A DNA stretch of 64,000 bases from Fonsecaea monophora (Eukaryota > Ascomycota > Eurotiomycetes > Chaetothyriales > Herpotrichiellaceae): the NCBI RefSeq assembly GCF_001642475.1, contig NW_019174029.1, positions 1 to 64,000 on the forward strand. Reading direction: 5' to 3'. The notes under the pieces are model-generated. The model was not told the origin of the DNA. It searched no databases and worked only from the letters and a program-made list of their open reading frames with translations. The translations under genes were made by a program, and so were the position numbers. Shown one piece after another: positions 34,474 through 43,898 of the stretch. Within the stretch, counting starts at the first letter, position 1, and each line of letters opens with the position of its first letter.

Positions 34474-35699
34474 CTACGCCGAAGGCCTCACTCCATTCTC
34501 GAGCAACAACTTCTCATTCCGTGGAAATCGGTTGTTCATGAAATGTGAGTAACAGCGGAAGTAATCTTTCAAGACACTTTCGTCATCGTCTGAACTTCCG
34601 TCAATTCCAAGGCCTGCTTTTTTGGCTCCTTTGGAGAATGCCAGGGTGGGGTAGGATTCGACATCCTTCTCTTCTTGCAAGAGGATCTGCTCGAGGACTT
34701 TGGCTTTATGCGCGACGCTGTTGAAGTGCCACTGCTTACCGCGATAGCGCATAGAGAGGTTGAAGTCTCGGAGGGTGAGCGTTTGAGAAGCAAGCGTAGG
34801 GGATGGAGCTTCGTGTCTGGATGGGGGCCGGAGTTCCATGACAGGGGTAGGGTTGACTGGTGTAAAACCAGCGTGCGCGTTTGAGCTGGCCGGAAGCCGT
34901 GCTTTCGGAAAGGTATTATTGTCGTAGATAGACGTGTTCCGTGAGATTTCGTCTCTCGAGATGCTCACTCTGCCGGTCTCCTCCTGCGACCCTGTCGATT
35001 TTTGCCGCTTCTTTTCCGATTCAGGAAAGTGGTCACGGCTGGCACGGTGTCGCTTTCTGCTTTCGCTGCGCCCAACGGCGTCGTCTCTACCTGAATCGTG
35101 ATGAAGACTTCCAGCATCGGATCCTGTCAAGTGTAGAGGTACAGCCGTCAGCCCGGCGTCATTCTCTTCGAGAAACAAGCTTACCATCAGAGGACCTGGT
35201 GTCATCGATTTGAGTGTGATTAACAGTCCCGGCATTATCGACGGTTTCCGGGCTCCCCTGTTTTGGAGAGTGCAGCAAGCAGCCAGGGCAGTTCACGGCA
35301 CCATTGATGCGCTTGTGAAGACGGTCAATTGTGTACCACCGTTGCATCTTCATGATATCGGTCACGTAGCGGAGGATAGTGTGGCGATGGTCGCTGGCTT
35401 CCCATTGATAGTTCTGTATGTCGCTGTCAGCGCAGACACGTACCAAGGCCATCTGAAGAAAGCAGCCATATCAGAAGTGAGCTTACAAGAGCAGCGTCCC
35501 ACGAGAAGTGTTTATTACCGCCTCCGGTCTCGAGGAAGCTCACGGCGACAGGTTCAATCAATTCATCCGGTGCATTGGGAAGATCTTCAATCTGAGATTT
35601 GAGGTAGGCCTGGGCATCTTTGCGGAATTTGGCTTCGGCAACGCCATCCATGCCCAGTTCACCGCACAGCACGCCGATAGACTTTGGACCTTTGGGCAT
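34474..35699 (-). CDS. Fungal protein of unknown function, 363 aa
   Basis: I do not recognise a family. Three exons on the minus strand are proposed: 35699-35487, 35413-35185 and 35123-34474. Intron 1 is 73 nt (GTAAGC donor, GCTGAC branch, ACAG acceptor) and intron 2 is 61 nt (GTAAGC, CTGAC, ACAG). The product begins MPKGPKSIGVLCGEL and has a compact N-terminal region of about 110 residues that looks folded: HFSWDAALNYQWEASDHRH, ILRYVTDIMKMQRWYTID, and a CPGC pair. A long disordered, basic, Ser-rich middle follows. The C-terminal segment has aromatic-rich helices (DYFRCYSHFMNNRFPRNEKL). It is divergent from MRE11 with 978 bp between starts. A nuclear role is conceivable from the basic stretch RKRHRASRDHFPESEKKRQK, but no function can be assigned. 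Confidence 0.72.
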
Positions 35700-36677
35700 T
35701 TTGATGTAATGATGGTGAGCAATGCTATCCTCTCATAGAGGCTAGGACTGGAGGAGAAAGAGAGAAGATTGAGCGTTGAGAATGATGTTGGATAAAGTCC
35801 GGAGGTACGACGTCGGTGGGCGCGTTGGGATGGGATGACGCTTTTGAAGCGGAAGGAGGTGTTGCGTGTTGCCTAGCTCGACCGCCGCATCCGCCGACGC
35901 TGACGCCGACGCCTCCCTCCCTCGGCCGACAGCAACCCCAGTAAGAGGGGCCGGCACAAAGACGGGAGTGAAAGAGCAGTTGTCACACCATCCAGCATCA
36001 CCACTATATTTTTGTTTACCGTAATTGTGCTGTATGAAGCTGGTCCAACCGTAGGTGAAATGTCAATTGTGTCGCGCTCGGTTAAGTATTGATCGCCGTC
36101 GGTCGCCTAACTAAGCAGCGAAGATGTAGAAACTCCGTAGGGCCAAAAGCTGTCTCTGGGATCGACCGTGGCAGAACAGGAGGACAATCTTCAAGCAATC
36201 AAGCAGTTGTCTGCCATAATTGACAGGATGTATGGGACAGGATGTTGTGGTTCTGAAAGTGAGAGGCGCAGGCAATGAAGAAAAACATGTCTGTCTTCTG
36301 TCTTAATTTTGGGCTGCATTTGGCGACGCAACCTCCTCCTCATCATCATCGTGTCTCGCAGCCTTTGTCCATCGCACACTGGCCCCCTCTCATGTCATAG
36401 GTCAATGCTATTTCAATGTTCCTGCGTGTTGCAAATTACCAGCCATATGGGATAGCTGTCTCGAGCTCAAGTCAAAATTTGTGTCGTCCTCTCTTCTCGG
36501 GACGTTTGTTTGTGATTTGCTCGACTCTTTGACTCTGCCGAACAGGCAGCAAACACGCCATTTTCCACGAAGCCAATCGCCCCTTTGTGAGACACGCGAA
36601 ACCACTACTCTTTCACAGCATTCTTCTCAGCAACAATATTCCAATGTACTTTCCTCCTCGTTGAACTAGCAGAAGCC
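35700..36677. promoter_or_regulatory. Divergent promoter region upstream of mre11
   Basis: 978 bp between two divergent starts, containing both promoters. The last 200 bp before the mre11 ATG are C/T-rich. No gene or clear operator is visible. Confidence 0.5.
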
Positions 36678-38993
36678 ATGGCAGACACAATTACCATCCT
36701 TGTCGCCACTGACAACCATGTTGGAGCCCACGAACGAGACCCGATCCGAGGTGACGACTCCTGGAAGACGTTCCATGAAATCATGTGTCTGGCCAAAGAT
36801 CGGGATGTTGATATGGTCCTGCTCGCCGGTGACCTCTTCCACGAGAACAAACCCTCACGAAAGTCTATGTACAATGTCATGCGGTCCCTGAGACTGAACT
36901 GCTTGGGTGACAAACCTTGCGAGCTCGAAATGCTATCCGATGAGTCGGAACATTTCGACACCACGTTCGACCATGTCAACTACGAAGACGCCAATATCAA
37001 TGTTGGAATCCCCGTTTTCTCCATACACGGGAATCATGACGACCCAACCGGGGAAGGCCACTACTCTGCTCTAGACCTGCTAGCTGTTTCTGGACTGATC
37101 AACTACTACGGGAAAACACCTCAGAGTGATAACATCGTGGTCAAGCCGGTTTTGATACAGAAAGGCCGCACGAAGCTAGCCCTGTACGGCCTCTCCAATG
37201 TCCGGGATGAGCGCCTGCATCGAACCTTCCGGGATGGCAAGGTCAAATTCCACCGACCGAGCAAGCAGATGGGCGATTGGTACAATTTGATATGCGTTCA
37301 TCAAAATCACCATGCACATACAGAAACATCATATCTGCCCGAGAACTTTCTGCCAGACTTTCTGGATCTGGTGATCTGGGGCCACGAGCACGAGTGTGAT
37401 ATCGAACCCAGACTGAATCCAGAAATGAACTTCAAGGTTATGCAACCAGGGTCCTCTGTTGCTACCTCTTTGATCCCAGGCGAAGCCGTCCCTAAAAAGG
37501 TTGCAATCCTGACGATCACTGGGCGAGACATGACATGTGAACCAATTCGGCTGAAAACAGTCCGTCCGTTTGTCTACAAGGACATCACGCTCGCCGCAGA
37601 CAAAGACGCTGTTCGGATTGCTAGATCCAAAGACGATCATCGTGCAGAGCTGACCCGCCACATGATCAAGATTGTGGACAGGCTAATTGAGCAAGCCAGG
37701 GAAGAATGGTCAGAGGCGCAAGAAGAAAGACAATACCCAGACGAGGAACAGGAAGAATGCCCGTTGCCCTTGATTAGACTGCGCGTTGAGACGACCTCGG
37801 CCGACGGCATCGGCAAGTTTGATATTGAGAATCCCCAACGCTTTTCCAACAGGTTCATTGATAAGGTCGCCAACACCAATGATGTGGTCCAGTTCCATGT
37901 CAAGAAAAAGAACGCAGCGGCACGCGCAGCTCGAGATGCACAGGCAGATAAGGAGATCATGGCCAAACTTCAAGGTCTGGAGACCATCCGAGTCGACAAA
38001 CTCGTCCGAGAATTCCTCCAAGCCCAATCCCTCACTATCCTCCCTCAAAATTATTTTGGTGACGCTGTGAATCAATACGTGGAGAAGGATGACAAACACG
38101 CCATGGAAATGTTTGTGAACGAATCACTCGCGGATCAAATCAAGCACCTCGTCAGACTGCAAACCGACGCGAATGATGCCGACGACGACGACGAAGACCT
38201 GGCGACCCAGATCCAAGAGCAGCGTGCGAAGATGGAAGAGATGTTTGCGAAGGGCATGCTCAAGGTGTCCAAGAACAAAGCTAGGTTCAAACCTCAGCCG
38301 GCCGACTGGGATAGTGATAACGATGGCCCATGGGAGGATAACCCTGCTGCTTTGCTGCGCGATTCAGAGGATTTGGAAAGTAGAAACGGGGACGAAGACG
38401 AAGACGGTGAAGGGGCAACATCTGCACCAAGAACAACAGCAGCAGCCAGGGGACGAGGAAGAGGAAGAGGTGGTCGAGCTGGTTCAACGGCAACGACCAC
38501 CGCTCGCAAGGCGACAACCACAGCGAAGAAAGCCGCCGCAACGACAACCGCTTCACGAGCGCGGAAGCGGGCAATCTCAGACGATGAAGACGATGTAGAA
38601 GAGGACGACGACATCATCATGGAGGACAATGACGAGGAAGACGACTCTCAAGCCATGTTTGTGCCTGAAAAGCGCAAGACCGCCGCAGGTACGCGAGGGC
38701 GCAGCGCAACATCAGCAGCGGCCAGCACCACGACAACCCGAGCCGGAGCCAGAACGAAACCGACCTCCTTCGCATCATCAACGCCGGCGACGAAAAAGCC
38801 ACCTGCTCGTGCAGCGGCTTCGAAGCAGAAACAGTCGACCCTCAGCTTCACCATGTCGCAGAACAGTATATTGGGGAATGGACGGAGCACGGGTGGGAGC
38901 CGGAGTCAGAGCCACGAGCAGATCGATGATGATGATGATGACGATGACGACGATGCATTTGAGCCCGCTCCGCCAACCAGAAGAAGACGATGA
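36678..38993 (+). CDS. mre11: Double-strand break repair nuclease Mre11
   Basis: Nuclease subunit of the Mre11-Rad50-Nbs1 complex, acting in double-strand break sensing, end resection, meiosis and telomere upkeep. It is a 771-aa uninterrupted frame. The phosphoesterase motifs are complete: Asp12/His14 in TDNHVGAHERD, Asp52 in LLAGDLFHENKPS, Asn119/His120 in SIHGNHDDP, a histidine motif in ICVHQNHHAH, and the closing WGHEHECDIEP. The capping domain follows to about 420. A long Asp/Glu-rich segment precedes a Gly-Arg (GAR) motif (ARGRGRGRGGRAG, about 590-605) and Lys/Ala/Thr-rich repeats. The tail has a run of ten Asp encoded by a (GAT)n tract at about 38925-38955, ending in RRRR. Length is typical of fungal Mre11. 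The ATG at 36678 gives the conserved N-terminus. Confidence 0.97.
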   Translation: MADTITILVATDNHVGAHERDPIRGDDSWKTFHEIMCLAKDRDVDMVLLAGDLFHENKPSRKSMYNVMRSLRLNCLGDKPCELEMLSDESEHFDTTFDHVNYEDANINVGIPVFSIHGNHDDPTGEGHYSALDLLAVSGLINYYGKTPQSDNIVVKPVLIQKGRTKLALYGLSNVRDERLHRTFRDGKVKFHRPSKQMGDWYNLICVHQNHHAHTETSYLPENFLPDFLDLVIWGHEHECDIEPRLNPEMNFKVMQPGSSVATSLIPGEAVPKKVAILTITGRDMTCEPIRLKTVRPFVYKDITLAADKDAVRIARSKDDHRAELTRHMIKIVDRLIEQAREEWSEAQEERQYPDEEQEECPLPLIRLRVETTSADGIGKFDIENPQRFSNRFIDKVANTNDVVQFHVKKKNAAARAARDAQADKEIMAKLQGLETIRVDKLVREFLQAQSLTILPQNYFGDAVNQYVEKDDKHAMEMFVNESLADQIKHLVRLQTDANDADDDDEDLATQIQEQRAKMEEMFAKGMLKVSKNKARFKPQPADWDSDNDGPWEDNPAALLRDSEDLESRNGDEDEDGEGATSAPRTTAAARGRGRGRGGRAGSTATTTARKATTTAKKAAATTTASRARKRAISDDEDDVEEDDDIIMEDNDEEDDSQAMFVPEKRKTAAGTRGRSATSAAASTTTTRAGARTKPTSFASSTPATKKPPARAAASKQKQSTLSFTMSQNSILGNGRSTGGSRSQSHEQIDDDDDDDDDDAFEPAPPTRRRR
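38925..38955. repeat. (GAT/GAC)n coding microsatellite
   Basis: GAT repeats passing into GAC, encoding the poly-Asp run near the Mre11 C-terminus. Length variation between strains would be expected. Confidence 0.85.
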
Positions 38994-39465
38994 ATGCTCG
39001 TCGTATACGCCGCGTAACCGCCATCTTCTCACGGCAGCGTCCGATCACGCATGTACTCGGTAATCTCAGGACGTAGGTACATCTTGACTGCTATGCCTAT
39101 GGGGAGAGTTGAGGAGAAAAGTTCAGAGCAGCATATCCCAGAGTATTGTTTGCAAACTACGTGTCGCCTCAACTCCCCAACAAAAAGTTACCATGGTGTG
39201 TCAAAGCGAGGTATCACAACGGAGCCTTCTGGTAGAATCGTCAACTTCGGAGAGCAGATGGCTATAATAACCATTGTTCATCGTTTTGGCTTGTGTCTGG
39301 TATTCACCTCGCTCTGTATCTCGTACACTAAAGAAGGGTCGACGTGCGTCTCTAGCGTCTTCAAGCTCGGCACAGCTCAGCGCCCGTCGTGTCATGCTCA
39401 TTCTTTCTTCCCATCTTCCTTGCCCGCAGGTGTCGAGGAAGCGCTGGGAGCGCCCTCAACTACCG

Positions 39466-41557
39466 CTAAGCCCCCAGCAGCAGCACCAGTAGCACCAGCG
39501 GTTGTATTTGCATTTGTTTGTCCACCCCCCGCGCCACGTCTGCCACCTCCAAAGTTTCCTCTACCACCGCGCTGCCCTTGTTCCCGCCCTGACCCTGACC
39601 TGACCCGCTCCCACCACCACCACGGGCGCCCTCTTTCTTTCCCCCACTGTTCCCACGTCCACCCGTACGAGCACCGCTTCCGCCACCTCTAGAGTTGCCT
39701 CGTGGTGCAGTTGGTGGCGTCGCTGAGGTTGGCGTTGTTGGGGCAGGCTCAATCGTAGCTGCGCTGGTGGATGTCTCAGCAGCAAGCGTCTGTGCAGCGT
39801 TTGGTTTGGGTGAATTCACAGTCGCTGGGGCCGCAGCAGGGGATGCAGTCCTTGTTTTCCCCTGCCCAGAGGTTGCTTGATTTTGACTGCCACCACTTCC
39901 ACCTCCACCCCCTCCTCCGCGTTTGCTTTGTTGGCTATGATGCGACTTGTTCTCCAACACAACGACTTGACCCTGCGCGACTTTGACTGGGCTGGCTGCC
40001 ATCGCCTTTTTCAACGCCTCAGGGTCTTGAAAGTCGACATAACCTAATCCCTTTTTTTTGTCGATCTCACAGCGTGTGATTGCCCCGAATTCCTTGAAGA
40101 CCTGTTGTAGGAGGTCCTCCGTGATGCCCTGAGACGGGTTTGCGTGCTTGAGGAACGCGGATTTCGCGCCTGTGGTGGGCTGCTGAGAAGACGAGGTTTT
40201 GGATTGACGTTGATTGGCTGTTGGTCGGCCCGACGACGCTGACGCTGCGCCAGATGGTTCTGATTTGGTAGACGTAGTGTTTGGAGTGCGTGAAGCGCGT
40301 GGGCCGGTTGGAGGAGCCGCAGGCGAAGCGGTTGTAGGTGTGACTGGCTTGGACTGCTCTGTCGAAGGTCCTGAAGACTTGGAAGTGGTAGAAGTAGACG
40401 GTTTTGCGGCTGAGGATGAAGTCATTTTGTCGTTTGCGGTAGCTGTATTTGATGGAGACTTTGGGGTGCGTTGCGAGGTGTTTTCTTTTGCTAGCAGTCC
40501 CAAATCCCGTTGCAGCATTCGAGCAGCAGCCCTTCCGCTGTCTCGCTCTCGATTTCGCTCTCGTTTCGCAGGTGTGGTAGCAGGTGCTGATGCCGCGCCT
40601 ACGCCTGGAGTTGCTGGAGACTGTGGTCGAGGATCCTTTACTGATGTCTGTTTACTCTCGGATTTCGTGGATGCCGTCTGCTTTCCTTGTGAAGCAGGTG
40701 CCGATTTATTGGTCGACTTCACTCCATCGTGGGTGGCTTTGGCGACACGGTCCTTTTCCTTCTCTGTAGAGTTGGGGGTATTCTTGCCCTTGATAATAAC
40801 AGTCGGAGTGCGCTCACTCTTAGTGGGCTTCGCCTCCTTACTTTCCCGCTTCGCTGCTTTGGCCTGGGCAGCTTCCTTGGCCTTGTTGGCCTTCTTCTCT
40901 TTGATATATTGGACCAGCGGAGTGACAGTGATCGTGTCCGCCTTGATGTCAGTAGCTTCGGCTCCATTTGGCGCTGGTTTATTGATGGGTTCAGTCAGAC
41001 TTTGCAGGAAATCGATGAATTCTTGGTCCTGATCAATGGTGCCTTGTCTGCCATCATGTCGGACGCGAGGAACGGGCATCTTGTTGTAGGGTGCAAATTC
41101 GAGTGATGGTGGTCCCAGCAGACAAGGATCTCTGGTGGTGTTTTTGGCATCCTGGAATGATGATTCTCTGACCAATTTAGATAAAACGTCTAGCAGTGTT
41201 TGTTCCTTGACTTTGAGATAAGCTCTGGCTGGTCGAGAGGGTTTTGCTGGACTGTGTTCGGTCAGTGAGATATCAATCTGTTTCTAGAGGCAAAGCACAG
41301 TACTCTTTTGAGACCTTCCCGTCTTTGTACGCCGCCCACTCTACTTTGCCGTTACCGACTTTCCAGTCATCGCCCAGAGTGGCCCAGAATTCAGTCTCGG
41401 TTAGTCCAGGAGGCAAGCGGCGGACGATCAGTCTAAGTCTTGGTGCTGGCGTTCTAGGTGATGATTTAGATGCGGACTGAGCAGTTGCATTCTTCCTGGT
41501 CGCAGCGTTCACAGGCAGGACACCTGCTGCTGCGCGACTCTTAGAGTGACCAGACAT
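39466..41557 (-). CDS. upf3: Nonsense-mediated decay factor Upf3
   Basis: Links the exon/ribosome side of nonsense-mediated mRNA decay to Upf2 and Upf1. Exons on the minus strand are 41557-41304 and 41251-39466, about 679 aa as read. The 52-nt intron (GTACTG donor, CTGAC branch, ACAG) splices GKVSK to DPAKPSRPARAYL, a conserved junction. The Smg4/UPF3 core is at about 35-215 (PRLRLIVRRLPPGLTETEFW to DQEFIDFLQSL). A Ser/Thr-rich linker follows, then a second RRM-like fold at about 449-520 (GAITRCEIDKKKGLGYVDF). The last part is a Gly-rich RGG-type tail. The conceptual tail after about 39600 turns Val/Leu-rich and stops at 39466. The -1 frame instead continues a clean RGG/Ala/Gly tail to a stop at 39398, so a frameshift is likely here. 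Start MSGHSK (41557) is preferred over Met at 41593. Confidence 0.9.
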
Positions 41558-41824
41558 TTGTTGTAGGATTTTGAGTCGAAAGTGAAAAAACAATGAGAGA
41601 ACCTTGTCTGTTTGTATGAGACCGCGAATGAGTCACCGTAGGCCCGCTATTCATCGAGAGACAATAGCAGCATATCATTCATGTGACCGCCAGTGAATGA
41701 ACAACATGGTCAATAGTGAATACAGAATGATGGGAGGGGCGTTCGCTTTCCCATAAATATCGGCCCTCCCACCCTTCTCGGAACGGATTTACTTTTTGCC
41801 GATTTTAGACGCTCACGTGCCGCG
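41558..41824. promoter_or_regulatory. Divergent promoter, upf3 / sitA
   Basis: A 267-bp interval between divergent starts. A TATA-like CATAAATAT lies at 41753-41761, oriented toward sitA and about 65 bp before the ATG at 41825. This implies that the sitA transcript includes the upstream overlapping frame. Confidence 0.55.
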
Positions 41825-42331
41825 ATGTCTACCGCGGCGACCCCGTCGCCAACAACTCCCTCCTCCCACTCCACCACCACAGGCCGCAATTTGGACGCCG
41901 CCATAGAGACGGCGGTCGTTCCAGAAGCATTCCCCGTCTTCGAAGAAGACTCTCTTGAGGGTTCGCCCTCTTCACCGCCTTGTCCCTCCCCCTCCCCCTC
42001 CATCCGCCGCCGTTCTCGCCAAGTCAACGAGAACGACCGCCGCGCCTTCTTCGGCTTGCCCAAGCCGAAGGTATTTAACTACGTCGACCTCGTCAAGGCC
42101 CTGCGAATTCCCCCTGCCCCCGGCTATCTGCCAAAAGCCCCAACCAGCCAGTTGGGCACTGATTCTACGTACGAACGGGCAGATCCAAGCCAGCTCACCT
42201 CTCTCTCACCGGCGCCATGGGCGCAATTAAAGTCCCAGTCCCAGGGCCAGCACGCCTCAAGCGATCAGCAGGACCCGACGAGTGGCTCGAAGCAGCAAAA
42301 AATTGCAAGTACCTCTCAGAATACCACATGA
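41825..42331 (+). CDS. Open frame upstream of and overlapping sitA
   Basis: A 168-codon frame whose end overlaps the first sitA exon by 115 nt in another frame. Codon choice through about 42170 is C-rich at third positions, like real exons here (GTCGACCTCGTCAAGGCCCT). The product starts MSTAATPSPTTP, is Ser/Pro-rich, then has NENDRRAFFGLPKPKVFNYV and LVKALRIPPAPGYLPKAP. I recognise no family. It may be a separate small protein on the same mRNA, a long upstream ORF restraining sitA, or an N-terminal SitA extension disrupted by a missed intron or indel. One intron that would fuse the frames (42071-42189, donor GTATTT) lacks a good branch point. Confidence 0.4.
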   Translation: MSTAATPSPTTPSSHSTTTGRNLDAAIETAVVPEAFPVFEEDSLEGSPSSPPCPSPSPSIRRRSRQVNENDRRAFFGLPKPKVFNYVDLVKALRIPPAPGYLPKAPTSQLGTDSTYERADPSQLTSLSPAPWAQLKSQSQGQHASSDQQDPTSGSKQQKIASTSQNTT

Positions 42332-43483
42332 AGCAGCTCTGCGAGATTGTCAAAGAGTTCATGATGGAAGGTTTGTCATCCAGTGCCACAGTCTTCTGAG
42401 CTGCAATTGACCGTATTACCAGAATCAAACATCCAACCCGTTTCTACCCCTGTCACGATCTGCGGCGATATCCATGGTCAATTCTATGACTTACTCGAAC
42501 TTTTCCGAGTCGCAGGGGGCATGCCTAATGAATCGGCGCCCGAAACACCTGTTACGCCCGCAAATATCATCACTTCCGCAGACATTGAACCGCCTTCTAC
42601 CATCACAGACCCGAAACTCAAGAAGAAACTGAAACTGGGAGGATCCGAACACCCTGATACGCCAAGCGAAAAGAGCAGTGAGATCAGCGACGCTGAAGAG
42701 ATACCCTCATCACAACAATCCGAGATTGAGGACGAGAGATCAGAATCTGGAAACATCATCTCACGCAAACAAAACGCAAATTTCATCTTTCTTGGAGACT
42801 ACGTTGATCGTGGATACTTCTCCCTTGAAACACTCACACTTTTACTTTGCCTCAAAGCGAAATACCCCGATAAAATCACCCTGGTCAGAGGAAATCACGA
42901 ATCGCGCCAGATTACCCAAGTGTACGGCTTCTATGAGGAGTGCGTGCAGAAATATGGAAACACTTCAGTATGGAAAGCCTGTTGCCAAGTCTTCGATTTC
43001 ATGACACTAGGAGCCATAGTAGATGGCAAAGTTCTGTGTGTACACGGTGGCCTCTCCCCAGAAATCAGGACTCTCGATCAAGTCCGAGTTGTCGCACGAG
43101 CACAGGAAATTCCGCACGAAGGCGCGTTCTGTGACCTTGTATGGTCAGACCCCGAAGATGTTGAAACATGGGCAGTATCACCTCGAGGAGCCGGATGGCT
43201 GTTTGGAGATCGAGTTAGCCAGGAATTCTGCCACGTCAACGGACTCAACCTCATTGCAAGAGCACATCAACTCGTCAACGAAGGCTACAAATATCACTTC
43301 AAGAGTCAGGACGTGGTGACAGTATGGAGCGCCCCAAATTACTGCTACAGATGTGGAAACCTGGCATCAGTATGCGACATTGGCGAAGACATGAAGCCAA
43401 CCTTTAAGCTTTTCAGCGCTGTCAAGGATGAGCTACGACACGTTCCACCATCAAGAGGTGGACGGAATGAATATTTCCTTTGA
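42217..43483 (+). CDS. sitA: PP6-type protein phosphatase catalytic subunit SitA/Sit4
   Basis: Ser/Thr phosphatase of the PP2A superfamily. Sit4/PP6 acts in G1 progression, TOR signalling and cell-wall integrity. Exons are 42217-42370 and 42423-43483, 404 aa. The 52-nt intron (GTTTGT...CCAG) joins KEFMME to [19 protein letters not shown] exactly as in yeast Sit4. Catalytic motifs are intact: GDIHGQ (67-72), [55 protein letters not shown] and the methylatable YFL C-terminus. [14 protein letters not shown] and [10 protein letters not shown] favour PP6/Sit4 over PP4. An acidic Ser/Pro insertion of about 82 residues (87-168) separates the first two metal motifs. The ATG at 42217 has context GGCGCCATGG. 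The upstream overlapping frame may affect its translation. Confidence 0.94.
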
Positions 43484-43898
43484 GGTTGATGACGATAGGA
43501 CAGTTGGCCAGGTAGTGCCAGGAAGGATGGGATGAGCTTGGAACGGGTGAATGGTGATTGCTTGGGGCTCTGGTGCCAGATTTCATGAATTCCAGCATAG
43601 CGAGGGCGTGAAGGAGGGCTCATGCGTGCATGTAACAAATATCCAGAGAGCTGGTTATAGAGCTGGCTTAGAAATGATGATGCTGTATCTCAGTGCTTCT
43701 TGTTCTCACACCAATCGGACTCCTGCCGATTGACTCGGACGAAGCGCGGCAGCCTTGTCCGAGGGCTGCTCTAGTTGTCAAGGTTGTCTACTCCAAAATT
43801 GGAGATGCGCATGTCGCAAACTCCGATCTCGCAAGTCAATAGTACATAATCTCGCGCACCCGGCCTTCCTAACATATACAGAAAACCATGCAACGGAC
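43484..43898. other. Spacer between sitA and the ABC gene
   Basis: 415 bp, tandem orientation. The ABC reading frame is open back to 43755 but has no ATG before 43899, so this is taken as 3' flank plus promoter and leader. Confidence 0.5.

Noticed and set aside
35453..35486. 34-nt alternative intron in the 363-aa gene
   Set aside because: Too short; the 73-nt version with a CTGAC branch is preferred, though both keep the frame.
39051..39692. Plus-strand frame opposite the Upf3 tail
   Set aside because: Shadow of the GC-rich Gly/Arg coding sequence on the other strand; Pro/His-rich without a domain.
40214..41032. 272-codon plus-strand frame inside upf3
   Set aside because: Opposite-strand shadow of the Ser/Thr/Lys linker of Upf3; low-complexity Val/Ser/Phe composition.
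43755..43898. Cys-rich N-terminal extension of the ABC protein
   Set aside because: Opens with TTG and has no ATG until 43899; the Cys pattern CSSCQGC is probably chance.
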